Of a DNA stretch of 64,000 nt, positions 10,157 to 18,474 are shown piece after piece. How positions within the stretch are numbered: the first letter of the stretch is position 1; every line of letters starts with the position of its first letter. The position numbers and the translations under genes are program-made. Source of the stretch: Pseudopedobacter sp035496935. Its GTDB lineage: Bacteria; Bacteroidota; Bacteroidia; Sphingobacteriales; Sphingobacteriaceae. A model generated the notes under the pieces. It ran no database searches and was not told the DNA's origin. It saw only the letters and a program-made list of their open reading frames with translations. The stretch lies in NCBI GenBank assembly GCA_035496935.1, contig DATJED010000014.1, positions 186,001 to 250,000 on the forward strand, given 5' to 3'.

Positions 10157-10184
10157 AAAGCCCATCACTTTCGCAATGGGCTTT
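10157..10184. terminator. Hairpin terminator, probably bidirectional
   Basis: AAAGCCCAT (10157-10165) pairs perfectly with ATGGGCTTT (10176-10184) across a 10-nt loop. It sits between the end of the AraC-type regulator on the plus strand and the 3' end of tRNA-Asn on the minus strand, and has A-rich and T-rich flanks, so it could end transcription from both sides. Confidence 0.7.
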
Positions 10185-10202
10185 ATAAAGTTTTAGTAAT
10201 TC

Positions 10203-10233
10203 TTCAGTAAACCTCGGTACTACTGAATTTTTT
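10203..10233 (+). terminator. Possible second hairpin with T-run
   Basis: TTCAGTA (10203-10209) pairs with TACTGAA (10221-10227) across an 11-nt loop, followed by six T residues on the plus strand. It may back up the hairpin at 10157 for plus-strand transcription. The stem is AT-rich and weak. Confidence 0.35.
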
Positions 10234-10234
10234 G

Positions 10235-10308
10235 CTCCCAAGCCTGGGCTCGAACCAGGGACCCTCTGATTAACAGTCAGATGCTCTAACCAGCTGAGCT
10301 ACTTAGGA
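10235..10308 (-). tRNA. tRNA-Asn (anticodon GTT)
   Basis: On the minus strand the 74-nt sequence folds as a cloverleaf. The acceptor stem TCCTAAG/CTTGGGA has one T-G wobble. The D arm carries GCTC...GAGC, the anticodon arm TCTGA-CTGTTAA-TCAGA has GTT at plus positions 10272-10274, and the T arm is CCTGG-TTCGAGC-CCAGG. The discriminator is G. The CCA end is not encoded (the genome reads CAA). It stands alone, with no adjacent integrase or duplicated 3' end to suggest an attachment site. Confidence 0.97.
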
Positions 10309-10413
10309 ATTTCTGGTTATTTCAAAAGCTTTAACGCTTTTGCCCTTTCGGGAGTGCAATGTTCGGTATTTTAAATTAAATATGCAATATTTGTAAAAAA
10401 AAATTAAAAATTT

Positions 10414-11328
10414 ATGAGCTTAGTCGTTATAGGCACTGTGGCTTTTGATGCCATTGAAACCCCTTTTGGTAAAACAGACAAAATTGTTGGCGGAGCCGCA
10501 ACGTATGCAAGTTTAGCCGCATCATACCTTTACAAAAAAACAAAAATTGTAGCTGTCGTTGGTGATGATTTCCACAAAGAGGACATTAAAGAAATTGAAA
10601 GCCACGGAATTGATGTTGAAGGATTGCAGATAAAAGAAGGAGAAAAATCTTTCTTTTGGGCAGGTAAGTACCATAACGACATGAACAGCAGAGATACGCT
10701 TGTTACAGAATTGAATGTTTTGGCAGATTTTGACCCAATAATACCGGCTTCGTACCAAGATTGTGAGTATCTGATGCTGGGCAACCTTACTCCCCAAATA
10801 CAGCGAACCGTTATCAAGAGATTAAATAAACGCCCCAAGCTGATTGTAATGGACACCATGAATTTTTGGATGGACATAGCAATGGATGATTTACTGGAAA
10901 CCATTAAAATGGTCGACGTATTAACAATTAACGATGCGGAAGCCCGTCAGCTTTCTGGCGAATATTCTTTGGTGAAAGCGGCGAAAAAAATCCTTGAGAT
11001 GGGCCCAAAATACCTAATCATTAAAAAAGGAGAACATGGTGCGCTGTTATTTCACGGTAATCAGGTTTTCTCGGCGCCGGCATTGCCGCTTGCAGAAGTT
11101 TTTGACCCAACCGGTGCTGGAGATACTTTTGCCGGAGGATTTATTGGCTACCTAGCAAAAGTAGGGACAATCAATTTTTCGAATATGAAAAATGCCATTA
11201 TTTTTGGTTCTGCACTGGCTTCTTTCTGCGTTGAAAAATTTGGCACCGAAAAAATCAAAAATTTAAGTCAGGAAGAGATTACGCTTAGGGTAAAAGAATT
11301 TGTAAGCTTAAGCAGCTTTACTATCTAA
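10414..11328 (+). CDS. PfkB-family carbohydrate/nucleoside kinase
   Basis: 304 residues. The N-terminus has the ribokinase fold start (VVIGTVAFDAIETPFG, then GGAATYASLAA), and the PfkB signature 2 lies near residue 230 (DPTGAGDTFAGGF), giving the anion hole and the catalytic Asp of GAGD. The enzyme should phosphorylate a sugar or nucleoside alcohol with ATP in the cytoplasm. The substrate cannot be read from the sequence; Bacteroidota homologues are usually annotated only to family level. It is monocistronic, with its own strong terminator at 11351. Confidence 0.88.
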   Translation: MSLVVIGTVAFDAIETPFGKTDKIVGGAATYASLAASYLYKKTKIVAVVGDDFHKEDIKEIESHGIDVEGLQIKEGEKSFFWAGKYHNDMNSRDTLVTELNVLADFDPIIPASYQDCEYLMLGNLTPQIQRTVIKRLNKRPKLIVMDTMNFWMDIAMDDLLETIKMVDVLTINDAEARQLSGEYSLVKAAKKILEMGPKYLIIKKGEHGALLFHGNQVFSAPALPLAEVFDPTGAGDTFAGGFIGYLAKVGTINFSNMKNAIIFGSALASFCVEKFGTEKIKNLSQEEITLRVKEFVSLSSFTI

Positions 11329-11350
11329 AAAATAACATAGCAACTAAATT

Positions 11351-11390
11351 ATAAAATCCTGCTGGTCAATACCGATAGGATTTTATTTTT
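11351..11390 (+). terminator. Rho-independent terminator of the PfkB kinase
   Basis: A perfect 10-bp stem ATAAAATCCT (11351-11360) / AGGATTTTAT (11377-11386) with a 16-nt loop is followed by TTTT, 22 bp after the kinase stop codon. Confidence 0.75.
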
Positions 11391-11487
11391 CTCGTTAATT
11401 AAATTAAAAGTTCAATAAAAAAACTATATTTAGTCGTGTCCATCTAAACGTTAACCCAAATTACCGCAACCAAATCTTCCTTATTGT

Positions 11488-13734
11488 ATGAGCAAGTTTT
11501 TCGGCAGATATAAAAAACATTTATTCTTCTCTGCTTTTTGCGCTGCCCTGTTTATCATTAATAGCCATAAATGCCTTGCTTACAAAAAAACTGATACTCC
11601 TATAAAACTTCAGTTAAAATGGCGTAACCAGTTCCAATTTGCCGGCTATTATGCGGCCAAAATCAAAGGTTATTACGCGGAAAAAGGTTTAGATGTAGAA
11701 TTTTTACCCGGTGGCCCCGGAATATCACCCGTAAACAATGTACTCAGCGGTAAAGCTGATATCGGTATTTTTGACCCCGGTATTTTGCTTAAGCCAGATA
11801 TCGATCATCAATTGATCGTTTTGGCAACCATTATGCAATCGTCTGGTTATTGCGTTATAAGTTTAAAATCTAAAAATATTTTAAAACCCGCTGATCTAAT
11901 TGGAAAAAAAGTCTCAATAGACGGAGATCAAGGCTGGGATGTTTTCAAAGCTATTTTACTAAAAGAAGGCATCTCTCCTGATAAAGTGCATATTGTTTTA
12001 CGCAAAAAAGATTCTGAAGAAATTATTACCAAAGATGTAGATGCCGTAGTAACTTATATCACATCGCAACCCCAAAGGATTAAAGCTATGGGTTACGAAA
12101 TAAACATTATGAGACCGGAGGAATATGGTGTTGATTTTTATGGAGACAACCTATTTACTACCAGGGACTTTGCTTACGCCGATACGGATATAACCGACGA
12201 TTTTATTGAGGCATCTTTAAACGGATGGAAATATGCCTTATCTCATCAAAATGAGCTAATTGATTATATCCTTACTTTACCCGATGTAAAAGCTTATGGC
12301 GTTACTCGCCAAGATTTAGTTACCGAAGCCGGCCAGATAAGGAAACTGATTATGCCTGATTTAATAGCAATTGGCCATACTAATCTGGGTAGATGGCAAT
12401 ATATGTTAACCTTTTTTCAGAATCTTGGCGTTGCAGATAAGGATATATCTCTCAAAAATTTCATTTATAATAACGAACAAGATAAAATTTCAAAATGGAT
12501 TTTACCGGTTACATATGTTGCAATTTGTATCCTAATAGTTATCATAATTATAATGCTAATTAACCGGCAACTTAGAAAAAGAGTAAAACTTAAAACTGCC
12601 GAATTGAGCAACGAAATTGAACAGCGAAAGCTTGCGGAACAGTTGGCCAAAGAGAGCAAAGAACAAATTGAGCTTATTTTAAACAGCTCGAACATTGGCT
12701 TATGGGAAATAGAACTGGCATCAAAAAAAACAAGTTTCAATGAGCAGTTTAAGGAAATTTTGGGCTACGGAAACGGGCATAATTTTAATGAAACAGATTT
12801 CTTAAAAAAAATCCATCCGGAGGATCTTAGAACCGCTCGAAAAATATTTACTACAAAACCCGATACCGCAGATTTAAAAAAAATAGTTCAGTTTAGGATA
12901 AAAAACGCCGAAGGCGAATACATCCATGTGCTATCATCATCCAAACTCTTGCTTGAGAGCGGAAAGCCAGTTAAAATATCGGGTGTATTATTCAGTATTA
13001 ATGAATTAAAAAAGAAAGAATTAGAAATTCTAAAAGTGTCCGAAGAGCTGATCAGGCGCAACAACGAGCTAAAAAAGTTCGCTTATATCACTTCACACAA
13101 CCTTCGTGGGCCTGTGGTTAATATCTCTGTCTTATCGGGGATGATCAACCACGATATATTGGATACAGAAAACGCCCTAATTTTTGACAAAATCAAAGAA
13201 TCCATCTATAAGTTAGAAAACACCTTAAACGACCTTATCGAAGTAGTTTCTCATGAAAAAATATATACACATTCTGTGGTGAAACTTAATATTGTGGAGG
13301 AAGTAAACTCGGTAATCCATGCTATTGAAAATCAAATTATCGATTCTGGGGTTTCTTTTACTTTTGATTTACGGGCAAAAGAAATTTCCTATCCAAAACA
13401 TTATTTTGAAAGCATCATTCTCAATTTGGTGACAAACGCAATTAAATACCGGTCGGCGTCACGCCCTCCTGTTATTGAAATAAAAAGTTTTGAGCAAGAC
13501 AATTATGTGGTTTTAAAGTTAAGCGACAATGGTATCGGAATAAATCTGTCGAAAAATAAATCCAAGATGTTTGGCCTTTATCAGCGCTTTAATCCCGAAA
13601 TCCAAGGAAAAGGAATTGGCTTGTTTATCATTAAATCGCACATGGACTCTCTAAACGGAAAAATAGAGGTAGATAGTGAGTTAGGTCAGGGAACAACCTT
13701 TACTTTATATTTTCCAAAAAGCCAAAACGCTTAA
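11488..13734 (+). CDS. Histidine kinase with THI5/NMT1-type periplasmic binding domain
   Basis: 748 residues. After a signal/anchor segment (about 12-32), residues about 38-320 match a THI5/NMT1-type solute-binding domain (IKLQLKWRNQFQFAGYYAAK, GYYAEKGLDVEFLPGGPG). One membrane helix follows at about 337-358 (WILPVTYVAICILIVIIIIM), then a short coiled coil, a PAS domain (about 385-510; GLWEIELASKKTSFNEQF, IHPEDLRTA), a HisKA domain with phospho-acceptor H537 (SHNLRGPVVN), and a HATPase_c domain (N box LVTNAIKY, G1 DNGIGI, G2 GKGIGLFI). It is a membrane sensor kinase that probably binds a small molecule directly in the periplasm. No cognate DNA-binding regulator is adjacent; a single-domain receiver lies downstream after the YceI gene. 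Confidence 0.88.
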   Translation: MSKFFGRYKKHLFFSAFCAALFIINSHKCLAYKKTDTPIKLQLKWRNQFQFAGYYAAKIKGYYAEKGLDVEFLPGGPGISPVNNVLSGKADIGIFDPGILLKPDIDHQLIVLATIMQSSGYCVISLKSKNILKPADLIGKKVSIDGDQGWDVFKAILLKEGISPDKVHIVLRKKDSEEIITKDVDAVVTYITSQPQRIKAMGYEINIMRPEEYGVDFYGDNLFTTRDFAYADTDITDDFIEASLNGWKYALSHQNELIDYILTLPDVKAYGVTRQDLVTEAGQIRKLIMPDLIAIGHTNLGRWQYMLTFFQNLGVADKDISLKNFIYNNEQDKISKWILPVTYVAICILIVIIIIMLINRQLRKRVKLKTAELSNEIEQRKLAEQLAKESKEQIELILNSSNIGLWEIELASKKTSFNEQFKEILGYGNGHNFNETDFLKKIHPEDLRTARKIFTTKPDTADLKKIVQFRIKNAEGEYIHVLSSSKLLLESGKPVKISGVLFSINELKKKELEILKVSEELIRRNNELKKFAYITSHNLRGPVVNISVLSGMINHDILDTENALIFDKIKESIYKLENTLNDLIEVVSHEKIYTHSVVKLNIVEEVNSVIHAIENQIIDSGVSFTFDLRAKEISYPKHYFESIILNLVTNAIKYRSASRPPVIEIKSFEQDNYVVLKLSDNGIGINLSKNKSKMFGLYQRFNPEIQGKGIGLFIIKSHMDSLNGKIEVDSELGQGTTFTLYFPKSQNA

Positions 13735-13799
13735 GTAAGCGTAAATGTCAGAATTTAGTAAGATAAGCTGATTTGATGTTCAAACATTTAAAATAAATA

Positions 13800-13807
13800 T
13801 AGATTTG
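13800..13807 (+). promoter_or_regulatory. Putative -7 element of the YceI gene
   Basis: TAGATTTG matches the Bacteroidota -7 consensus TAnnTTTG exactly. An upstream TTTG is 24 nt away, longer than ideal. Its position, 22 nt before ATG 13829, argues against a translation start further upstream. Confidence 0.4.
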
Positions 13808-13828
13808 CGACGTACCAAGATTATGATA

Positions 13829-14413
13829 ATGAAAAAATATCTATTGCTAATAGCATTTGCCGGCATTCTTTACTCGTTTGTAAAACCTTCTGAGAGTTAT
13901 AAAGTTGATTTGAACCGTTCTAAAATTGAATGGACGGGCAGAAAAGTTACTGGCCAGCATACCGGAGAAATAAAATTGTCTTCTGGCCAGTTAAATCTGA
14001 ACAATGGCAAACTTTCTAGCGGAGTTTTTGAAATTGACATGAACAGTATGAGCAGTACTGACCTTTCAGGCGCTAATGCAACAAAACTTTTAGGCCATTT
14101 AAAATCCGACGATTTTTTTTCAACAGATAAAAACCCCACCTCAAAATTCACAATAACAAAAGTAGACTACCTAGATGAAAATAAAGCAAGCGTCACCGGC
14201 AATTTAATTATCAAAGGAATTTCTAATCCTTTAACGTTTCCTGCAAATGTCAAACAAAAAAATGGTGTTTTGGTATGCGTTGCTACTGGGGTAAAAGTAG
14301 ATAGAACTAAATATGATATTAAATATGGCTCAAAAAGCTTTATCGCCGATCTTGGAGACAAAGCAATCGCTAACGATTTTGAAGTTACTATTACTTTAGT
14401 AGCTAAAAAATAA
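13829..14413 (+). CDS. YceI-family periplasmic lipid-binding-like protein
   Basis: 194 residues with a signal peptide (MKKYLLLIAFAGILYSFV). The rest matches the YceI/lipocalin-like beta barrel: YKVDLNRSKIEWTGRKVTGQHTGEIKLSSG near the start, VTGNLIIKGISNPLTFPANV in the middle, and a C-terminal VTITLVAKK. YceI proteins bind amphipathic or isoprenoid molecules in the periplasm; the ligand here is unknown. A TTG (13805) and an ATG (13823) lie upstream in frame, but the TTG overlaps the probable -7 promoter element, so ATG 13829, directly before the signal peptide, is preferred. Confidence 0.88.
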   Translation: MKKYLLLIAFAGILYSFVKPSESYKVDLNRSKIEWTGRKVTGQHTGEIKLSSGQLNLNNGKLSSGVFEIDMNSMSSTDLSGANATKLLGHLKSDDFFSTDKNPTSKFTITKVDYLDENKASVTGNLIIKGISNPLTFPANVKQKNGVLVCVATGVKVDRTKYDIKYGSKSFIADLGDKAIANDFEVTITLVAKK

Positions 14414-14601
14414 TTTCATCCCATTCAAAAACATATACTAAAATCGGTATCAGTTCGTTGTTTTAGCTTTTGTAACATTCATAATATTTAGTGACGTTTT
14501 AACTAATTAGGCTTGTTTTTTGCAGAAAACACAAAAGCTTTGTTGTCAGAAATTAAAAATTTCTTGTAACATACTCATTAAACCTTCGTATAAATGGCAA
14601 A

Positions 14602-15015
14602 ATGGACAAAGAACTACTACAGATTTTAATTATTGATGATGATGAGATTAACAATTTTATCGCATCAAGATTAATTGATAAAATTCCGGTAAAAACAAAG
14701 ATTAACACCCGTTTAAATGGTTTGGAAGGGATAAATTATATAAAATCTAATTTAGAAAATCAGGAGAATTTACCGGATATTATCTTTTTAGATATTAATA
14801 TGCCGATTATGAACGGGTGGGAATTTTTAGAAGAATTTGAACATATTAAAAACAAAATCAATAAAAATGTTTACGTAAACATGCTTTCTTCATCTGTGTA
14901 TAACGATGATATTACCAAAGCAAAAACTTATTCAACCGTAAACAAATTCATTTCTAAGCCTTTAACCGTAGAAAAAATAAAAGAGCTTTATTCGTCTTTA
15001 AATATTACTGTTTAA
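14602..15015 (+). CDS. Single-domain response regulator (receiver)
   Basis: 137 residues forming one receiver domain. The acidic pocket is IIDDDEIN near residue 13, the phospho-acceptor Asp lies in IIFLDINMPIMNGWEF at about residue 63, a Ser replaces the usual Thr at MLSSSVY, and the conserved Lys is in KFISKPL. There is no output domain, so it probably signals by protein contact, as in a phosphorelay or CheY-like role. It lies two genes after the THI5-type histidine kinase, a plausible partner (inference). Its 3' end overlaps the convergent MBL-fold gene by 11 bp. Confidence 0.9.
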   Translation: MDKELLQILIIDDDEINNFIASRLIDKIPVKTKINTRLNGLEGINYIKSNLENQENLPDIIFLDINMPIMNGWEFLEEFEHIKNKINKNVYVNMLSSSVYNDDITKAKTYSTVNKFISKPLTVEKIKELYSSLNITV

Positions 15016-15781
15016 TCTCGTTTATAATTATCACATCATCCTTAAGCGCTACTTTAGCAATAGCTTTTGCTTTCGCATGATAAAACAAACAGATCCAGTT
15101 TCCTTCAACGGCTTGCTTTCCGTACGTCGTTCTTAATTCCATTGCCTTTCTACCATCTAAATCATATTTTGCAATAAATTTCCGTTGCAATTGTTCCGGT
15201 TCGGGTACAATATCAGCTCCAAAAAAGAGATGTTCTCCGCCCTCCTCAATATGAAAAACTTGGTGAAACTCGGTATGTCCGCCAGTTATCTCATAACTTA
15301 TTTCGTCATTGATCTTCCCATCACCTTCTAAAAAAGTTATCTGCCCAGAACGTTGTACCACGTCAAAAATCTCTGTTTTATACGACTTTGAAGTACTGCT
15401 ATAAGCACTCTCCCATTCCCCTCTTTGTATATAATAATCCGCATTTGGGAAACTTACTGATAAACTGCCGTTGTTATCCTTCACCATGCCACCACTATGG
15501 TCAAAATGTAAATGCGACATTAAAACCTTTGTAACATCATTAACGGCATAGCCTGCTTTTTCTATATTTTCATGCAACACTAAATTCCCGTCTTCGTCAT
15601 TATAGCCCAAACCGGTATCAAGCAAAATCAGGTCATTTTTAGTTTCAACTAAAAACGGCTGTATGTACACAAACAATGAAGCCGGGCGGTCACTGGCCTT
15701 ATCAACGGCTGGATCAAACGGAATAAATTTTTTAGAAGCATCTACAGAATACGATCCTTCAAGCAAGGCTACAACTCTCAA
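15005..15781 (-). CDS. MBL-fold metallo-hydrolase
   Basis: 258 residues of the metallo-beta-lactamase superfamily. The metal motif HLHFDHSGG is at about residues 90-98, with a later His in GGHTEFHQVF and an Asp in FFGADIVPE, as needed for a binuclear zinc site. There is no signal peptide, so it should be cytoplasmic. The substrate is unknown; lactonase and glyoxalase II-like activities are both possible. The frame opens with TTG at 15781 (TTG AGA GTT GTA) and no ATG lies near, so a TTG start is likely but unproven. It is convergent with the response regulator. Confidence 0.8.
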   Translation of the reverse strand: MRVVALLEGSYSVDASKKFIPFDPAVDKASDRPASLFVYIQPFLVETKNDLILLDTGLGYNDEDGNLVLHENIEKAGYAVNDVTKVLMSHLHFDHSGGMVKDNNGSLSVSFPNADYYIQRGEWESAYSSTSKSYKTEIFDVVQRSGQITFLEGDGKINDEISYEITGGHTEFHQVFHIEEGGEHLFFGADIVPEPEQLQRKFIAKYDLDGRKAMELRTTYGKQAVEGNWICLFYHAKAKAIAKVALKDDVIIINEIKQ

Positions 15782-15831
15782 ATCAAAAATATAAAATAAA
15801 TAAAACCCCTAAAATTGCTGATTTTGTATTG

Positions 15832-15860
15832 TTGAACACATACTTTAAAATGTATATTTA
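15832..15860 (+). promoter_or_regulatory. Putative promoter of recJ-lptB
   Basis: TTG (15832-15834), 18 nt, then TATATTTA (15853-15860), close to the Bacteroidota TTG/TAnnTTTG consensus with one mismatch. It lies 22 nt upstream of the recJ ATG. Confidence 0.45.
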
Positions 15861-15881
15861 CGGGTGATTCAAAGCAAATAT

Positions 15882-17582
15882 ATGGAAAAAAGATGGGTGA
15901 CGCAGGAAAAAGCTGATGCACAATTGGTTGAGAAAATTGATGCTGAACTGAATGTTGGCCATACCCTTGCGGGGATGATGATAAGGCGAGGGCTATATTC
16001 CTTTGAAGAAGCAAAAGCTTTTTTTAGGCCACAAATTTCGCAATTACACGATCCTTTCTTAATGAAAGATATGTCTGTCGCCGTTAACAGAATTGAGGAG
16101 GCTATAAAAAACAACGAGCAAATTTTAATTTACGGAGATTACGATGTTGACGGCACTACATCGGTAGCATTAACTTATTCATTTTTTAAACAGCTCCATC
16201 ACAAAATAGATTATTACATCCCAGATAGATACAAGGAGGGTTACGGCATATCAACCGACGGAATTGATTATGCTTTTAATCATGGCTACAAATTAATTAT
16301 TGCTTTAGATTGTGGTATAAAATCGGTTGATAAAGTTGCTTATGCAAACGAAAAAGATATAGATTTTATCATTTGCGACCATCATCTTCCGGGAGATGAA
16401 TTGCCACAGGCCATTGCGGTTTTAGATCCAAAGAGAGCAGATTGTTCCTATCCTTACAAAGAACTTTCGGGTTGTGGATTAGGTTTTAAACTGATCCAAG
16501 CTTATGTCTTAAAAAATAAAATCCCATTTGAACAGGTAGAGTGCTATTTGGATTTGGTGGCGGTAAGCATTGCCTCAGACATTGTCCCGATTACCGGAGA
16601 AAACCGGATTTTAGCACATTTTGGTTTAAAAAAACTTAACGAAAATCCTTGTAACGGTCTACAAGCTTTAAAGGAACTTTCGGGCAAAACAGATGATTTC
16701 ACCATTACCGACATTGTTTTTGCAATTGGCCCACGAATTAACGCAGCAGGCAGAATTGACGACGCTAAAAAAGCCGTTAAGCTATTGATTGCAAGCTCAT
16801 CAGAAACCGCCGAAGATGCGGGTTTTATTGTGAATCTAAAAAACTCGGAGCGCAAAGAATTTGATGCTAACATTACCGAACAGGCTTTAGCTATGATTTT
16901 AAACTCGCCAGAAATGGAAAGCAGAAAATCAACTGTTGTTTATCACGAAAGCTGGCACAAAGGCGTAATTGGCATTGTAGCATCAAGGCTTACCGAAAAA
17001 TATTACCGACCTACAATTGTGCTTACGCAATCAAACGGGATGGTTTCTGGCTCGGCCCGCTCTGTTTTAGGTTATGATTTATACGAGGCTTTAACCGCCT
17101 GTAGCGATTTATTGGAGCAATACGGCGGACATAAATACGCCGCCGGTTTGACCATGAAGGTTGAAAATGTGGAAGCGTTTAGCCAAAGGTTTGAAGAAGT
17201 AGTTTGCGCATCCATCACAGATAATTTATTGACCCAAGAAATTGGAATTGAGGCTGAAATTGCCTTGAGTGAGATTGACGCAAAATTTTTCAGGATTTTA
17301 AACCAGTTTGCGCCTTTTGGTCCGCAGAATATGGCACCTATTTTTTTAAGTAGAAATGTATCTTCGTACCGTTATGGGAGTGTGGTTGGCAATAATCATT
17401 TAAAAATGACCATCAGACAAACCGACAGCCCTTTGTTTGATTGTATTGCCTTTGGCTGTGGCGATTATTTGGAGCAAATTAACATGGGAAAACCTTTTGA
17501 TGTTTGCTATACCATTGAGCAAAACGTGTGGAAAGACCGCAAAAACATCCAGCTAAACATTAAAGGGATTAGAACTTATTGA
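15882..17582 (+). CDS. recJ: Single-stranded-DNA-specific exonuclease RecJ
   Basis: 566 residues from ATG 15882 (MEKRWVTQEKAD); a GTG 18 nt upstream is also in frame but lies just after the promoter. The DHH-family motifs are present: IYGDYDVDGTTSVAL (motif I), IIALDCGIKS (motif II), ICDHHLPG (motif III, the DHH triad), then DLVAVSIASDIVP, and the DHHA1 region with GGHKYAAGLTM. RecJ degrades single-stranded DNA 5' to 3' in recombinational repair and mismatch repair, in the cytoplasm with manganese ions. The stop codon is only 2 nt before the lptB ATG, so the two genes are translationally linked. Confidence 0.95.
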   Translation: MEKRWVTQEKADAQLVEKIDAELNVGHTLAGMMIRRGLYSFEEAKAFFRPQISQLHDPFLMKDMSVAVNRIEEAIKNNEQILIYGDYDVDGTTSVALTYSFFKQLHHKIDYYIPDRYKEGYGISTDGIDYAFNHGYKLIIALDCGIKSVDKVAYANEKDIDFIICDHHLPGDELPQAIAVLDPKRADCSYPYKELSGCGLGFKLIQAYVLKNKIPFEQVECYLDLVAVSIASDIVPITGENRILAHFGLKKLNENPCNGLQALKELSGKTDDFTITDIVFAIGPRINAAGRIDDAKKAVKLLIASSSETAEDAGFIVNLKNSERKEFDANITEQALAMILNSPEMESRKSTVVYHESWHKGVIGIVASRLTEKYYRPTIVLTQSNGMVSGSARSVLGYDLYEALTACSDLLEQYGGHKYAAGLTMKVENVEAFSQRFEEVVCASITDNLLTQEIGIEAEIALSEIDAKFFRILNQFAPFGPQNMAPIFLSRNVSSYRYGSVVGNNHLKMTIRQTDSPLFDCIAFGCGDYLEQINMGKPFDVCYTIEQNVWKDRKNIQLNIKGIRTY

Positions 17583-17584
17583 GC

Positions 17585-18319
17585 ATGATATTAAAAGCAG
17601 AAAACCTGATCAAAAAATATAAACAAAGAGTGGTGGTAAACAACGTCTCCTTTCATGTTAGTCAGGGAGAAATAGTTGGTTTGTTGGGTCCAAACGGAGC
17701 CGGAAAAACCACTTCATTTTATATGATTGTTGGCTTGATACGCCCAAATGAGGGTAGAGTTTTTTTGGAAGATGAGGATATCACCAGCGATCCAATGTAC
17801 CGAAGGGCACAAAAAGGAATTGGATACTTAGCACAGGAAGCCTCTGTTTTTAGAAAGCTAAGTGTGGAGGATAATATTTTGGCAGTGCTGGAAATGTCGG
17901 GCTTATCAAAAGAAGAACAAAAGGATAAACTAGAAACGTTGATTGATGAATTTAGTTTACACAAAGTGCGAAAAAATCGTGGAGATTTACTGTCTGGAGG
18001 GGAAAGACGCAGAACAGAAATTGCCAGAGCTTTAGCCGCGGACCCAAAATTTATTTTGTTGGATGAACCTTTTGCCGGAGTTGACCCTATTGCGGTAGAA
18101 GAAATCCAGATGATTGTTGCTAGGTTGAAACACCGCAATATCGGTATTTTAATTACCGACCATAATGTAAACGAAACGCTTTCTATTACAGACAGAGCGT
18201 ATTTATTGGCCGAAGGAAACATTATGCTTACCGGAACACCGCAAGAAATCGCAGATAACGAAATGGCCCGGAAGTTTTATTTAGGACAGCATTTTGAGCT
18301 GAAGATTAAGAAGTTTTAG
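17585..18319 (+). CDS. lptB: LPS export ABC transporter ATP-binding protein LptB
   Basis: 244 residues. ABC ATPase motifs: Walker A GPNGAGKTT at about residue 36, Q-loop AQEASVFRKLSVEDNI, signature LSGGERRRTEIARALA, Walker B FILLDEPFAGVDP, and switch ILITDHNVNETL. The LSGGERRR signature and the FAGVDPIAVEEI stretch are typical of LptB, which powers the LptFG transport of lipopolysaccharide from the inner membrane. The genes lptF/G and lptA are not in the window. Start ATG 17585 (MILKAENLIKKY) is chosen over the TTG two codons upstream. Confidence 0.93.
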   Translation: MILKAENLIKKYKQRVVVNNVSFHVSQGEIVGLLGPNGAGKTTSFYMIVGLIRPNEGRVFLEDEDITSDPMYRRAQKGIGYLAQEASVFRKLSVEDNILAVLEMSGLSKEEQKDKLETLIDEFSLHKVRKNRGDLLSGGERRRTEIARALAADPKFILLDEPFAGVDPIAVEEIQMIVARLKHRNIGILITDHNVNETLSITDRAYLLAEGNIMLTGTPQEIADNEMARKFYLGQHFELKIKKF

Positions 18320-18474
18320 ATTTAGTTGGTTAGTTGCTAGGTTGTAGGTTGGGCTTATAAAACGTTTTAAACATATAATCTACCACGCAACTCTAATAAG
18401 CTGTTTTACCAATTCAACTAAAACACCATGCAAATCCTAACCGACGAACAAACCAACAAGCTGACCAACCAAAC

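Noticed and set aside
10323..10342. CAAAAGC/GCTTTTG inverted repeat upstream of tRNA-Asn
   Set aside because: A 7-bp AT-rich stem with no T-run; could be chance, and no function fits its position.
13805..13828. Longer YceI protein starting at TTG 13805
   Set aside because: The TTG overlaps the probable -7 promoter element, and the signal peptide begins at ATG 13829.
18320..18474. Weak inverted similarity between TTG-rich and CAA-rich ends of the lptB-GH3 gap
   Set aside because: The match is low-complexity and imperfect; no clear stem or repeat unit can be defined.
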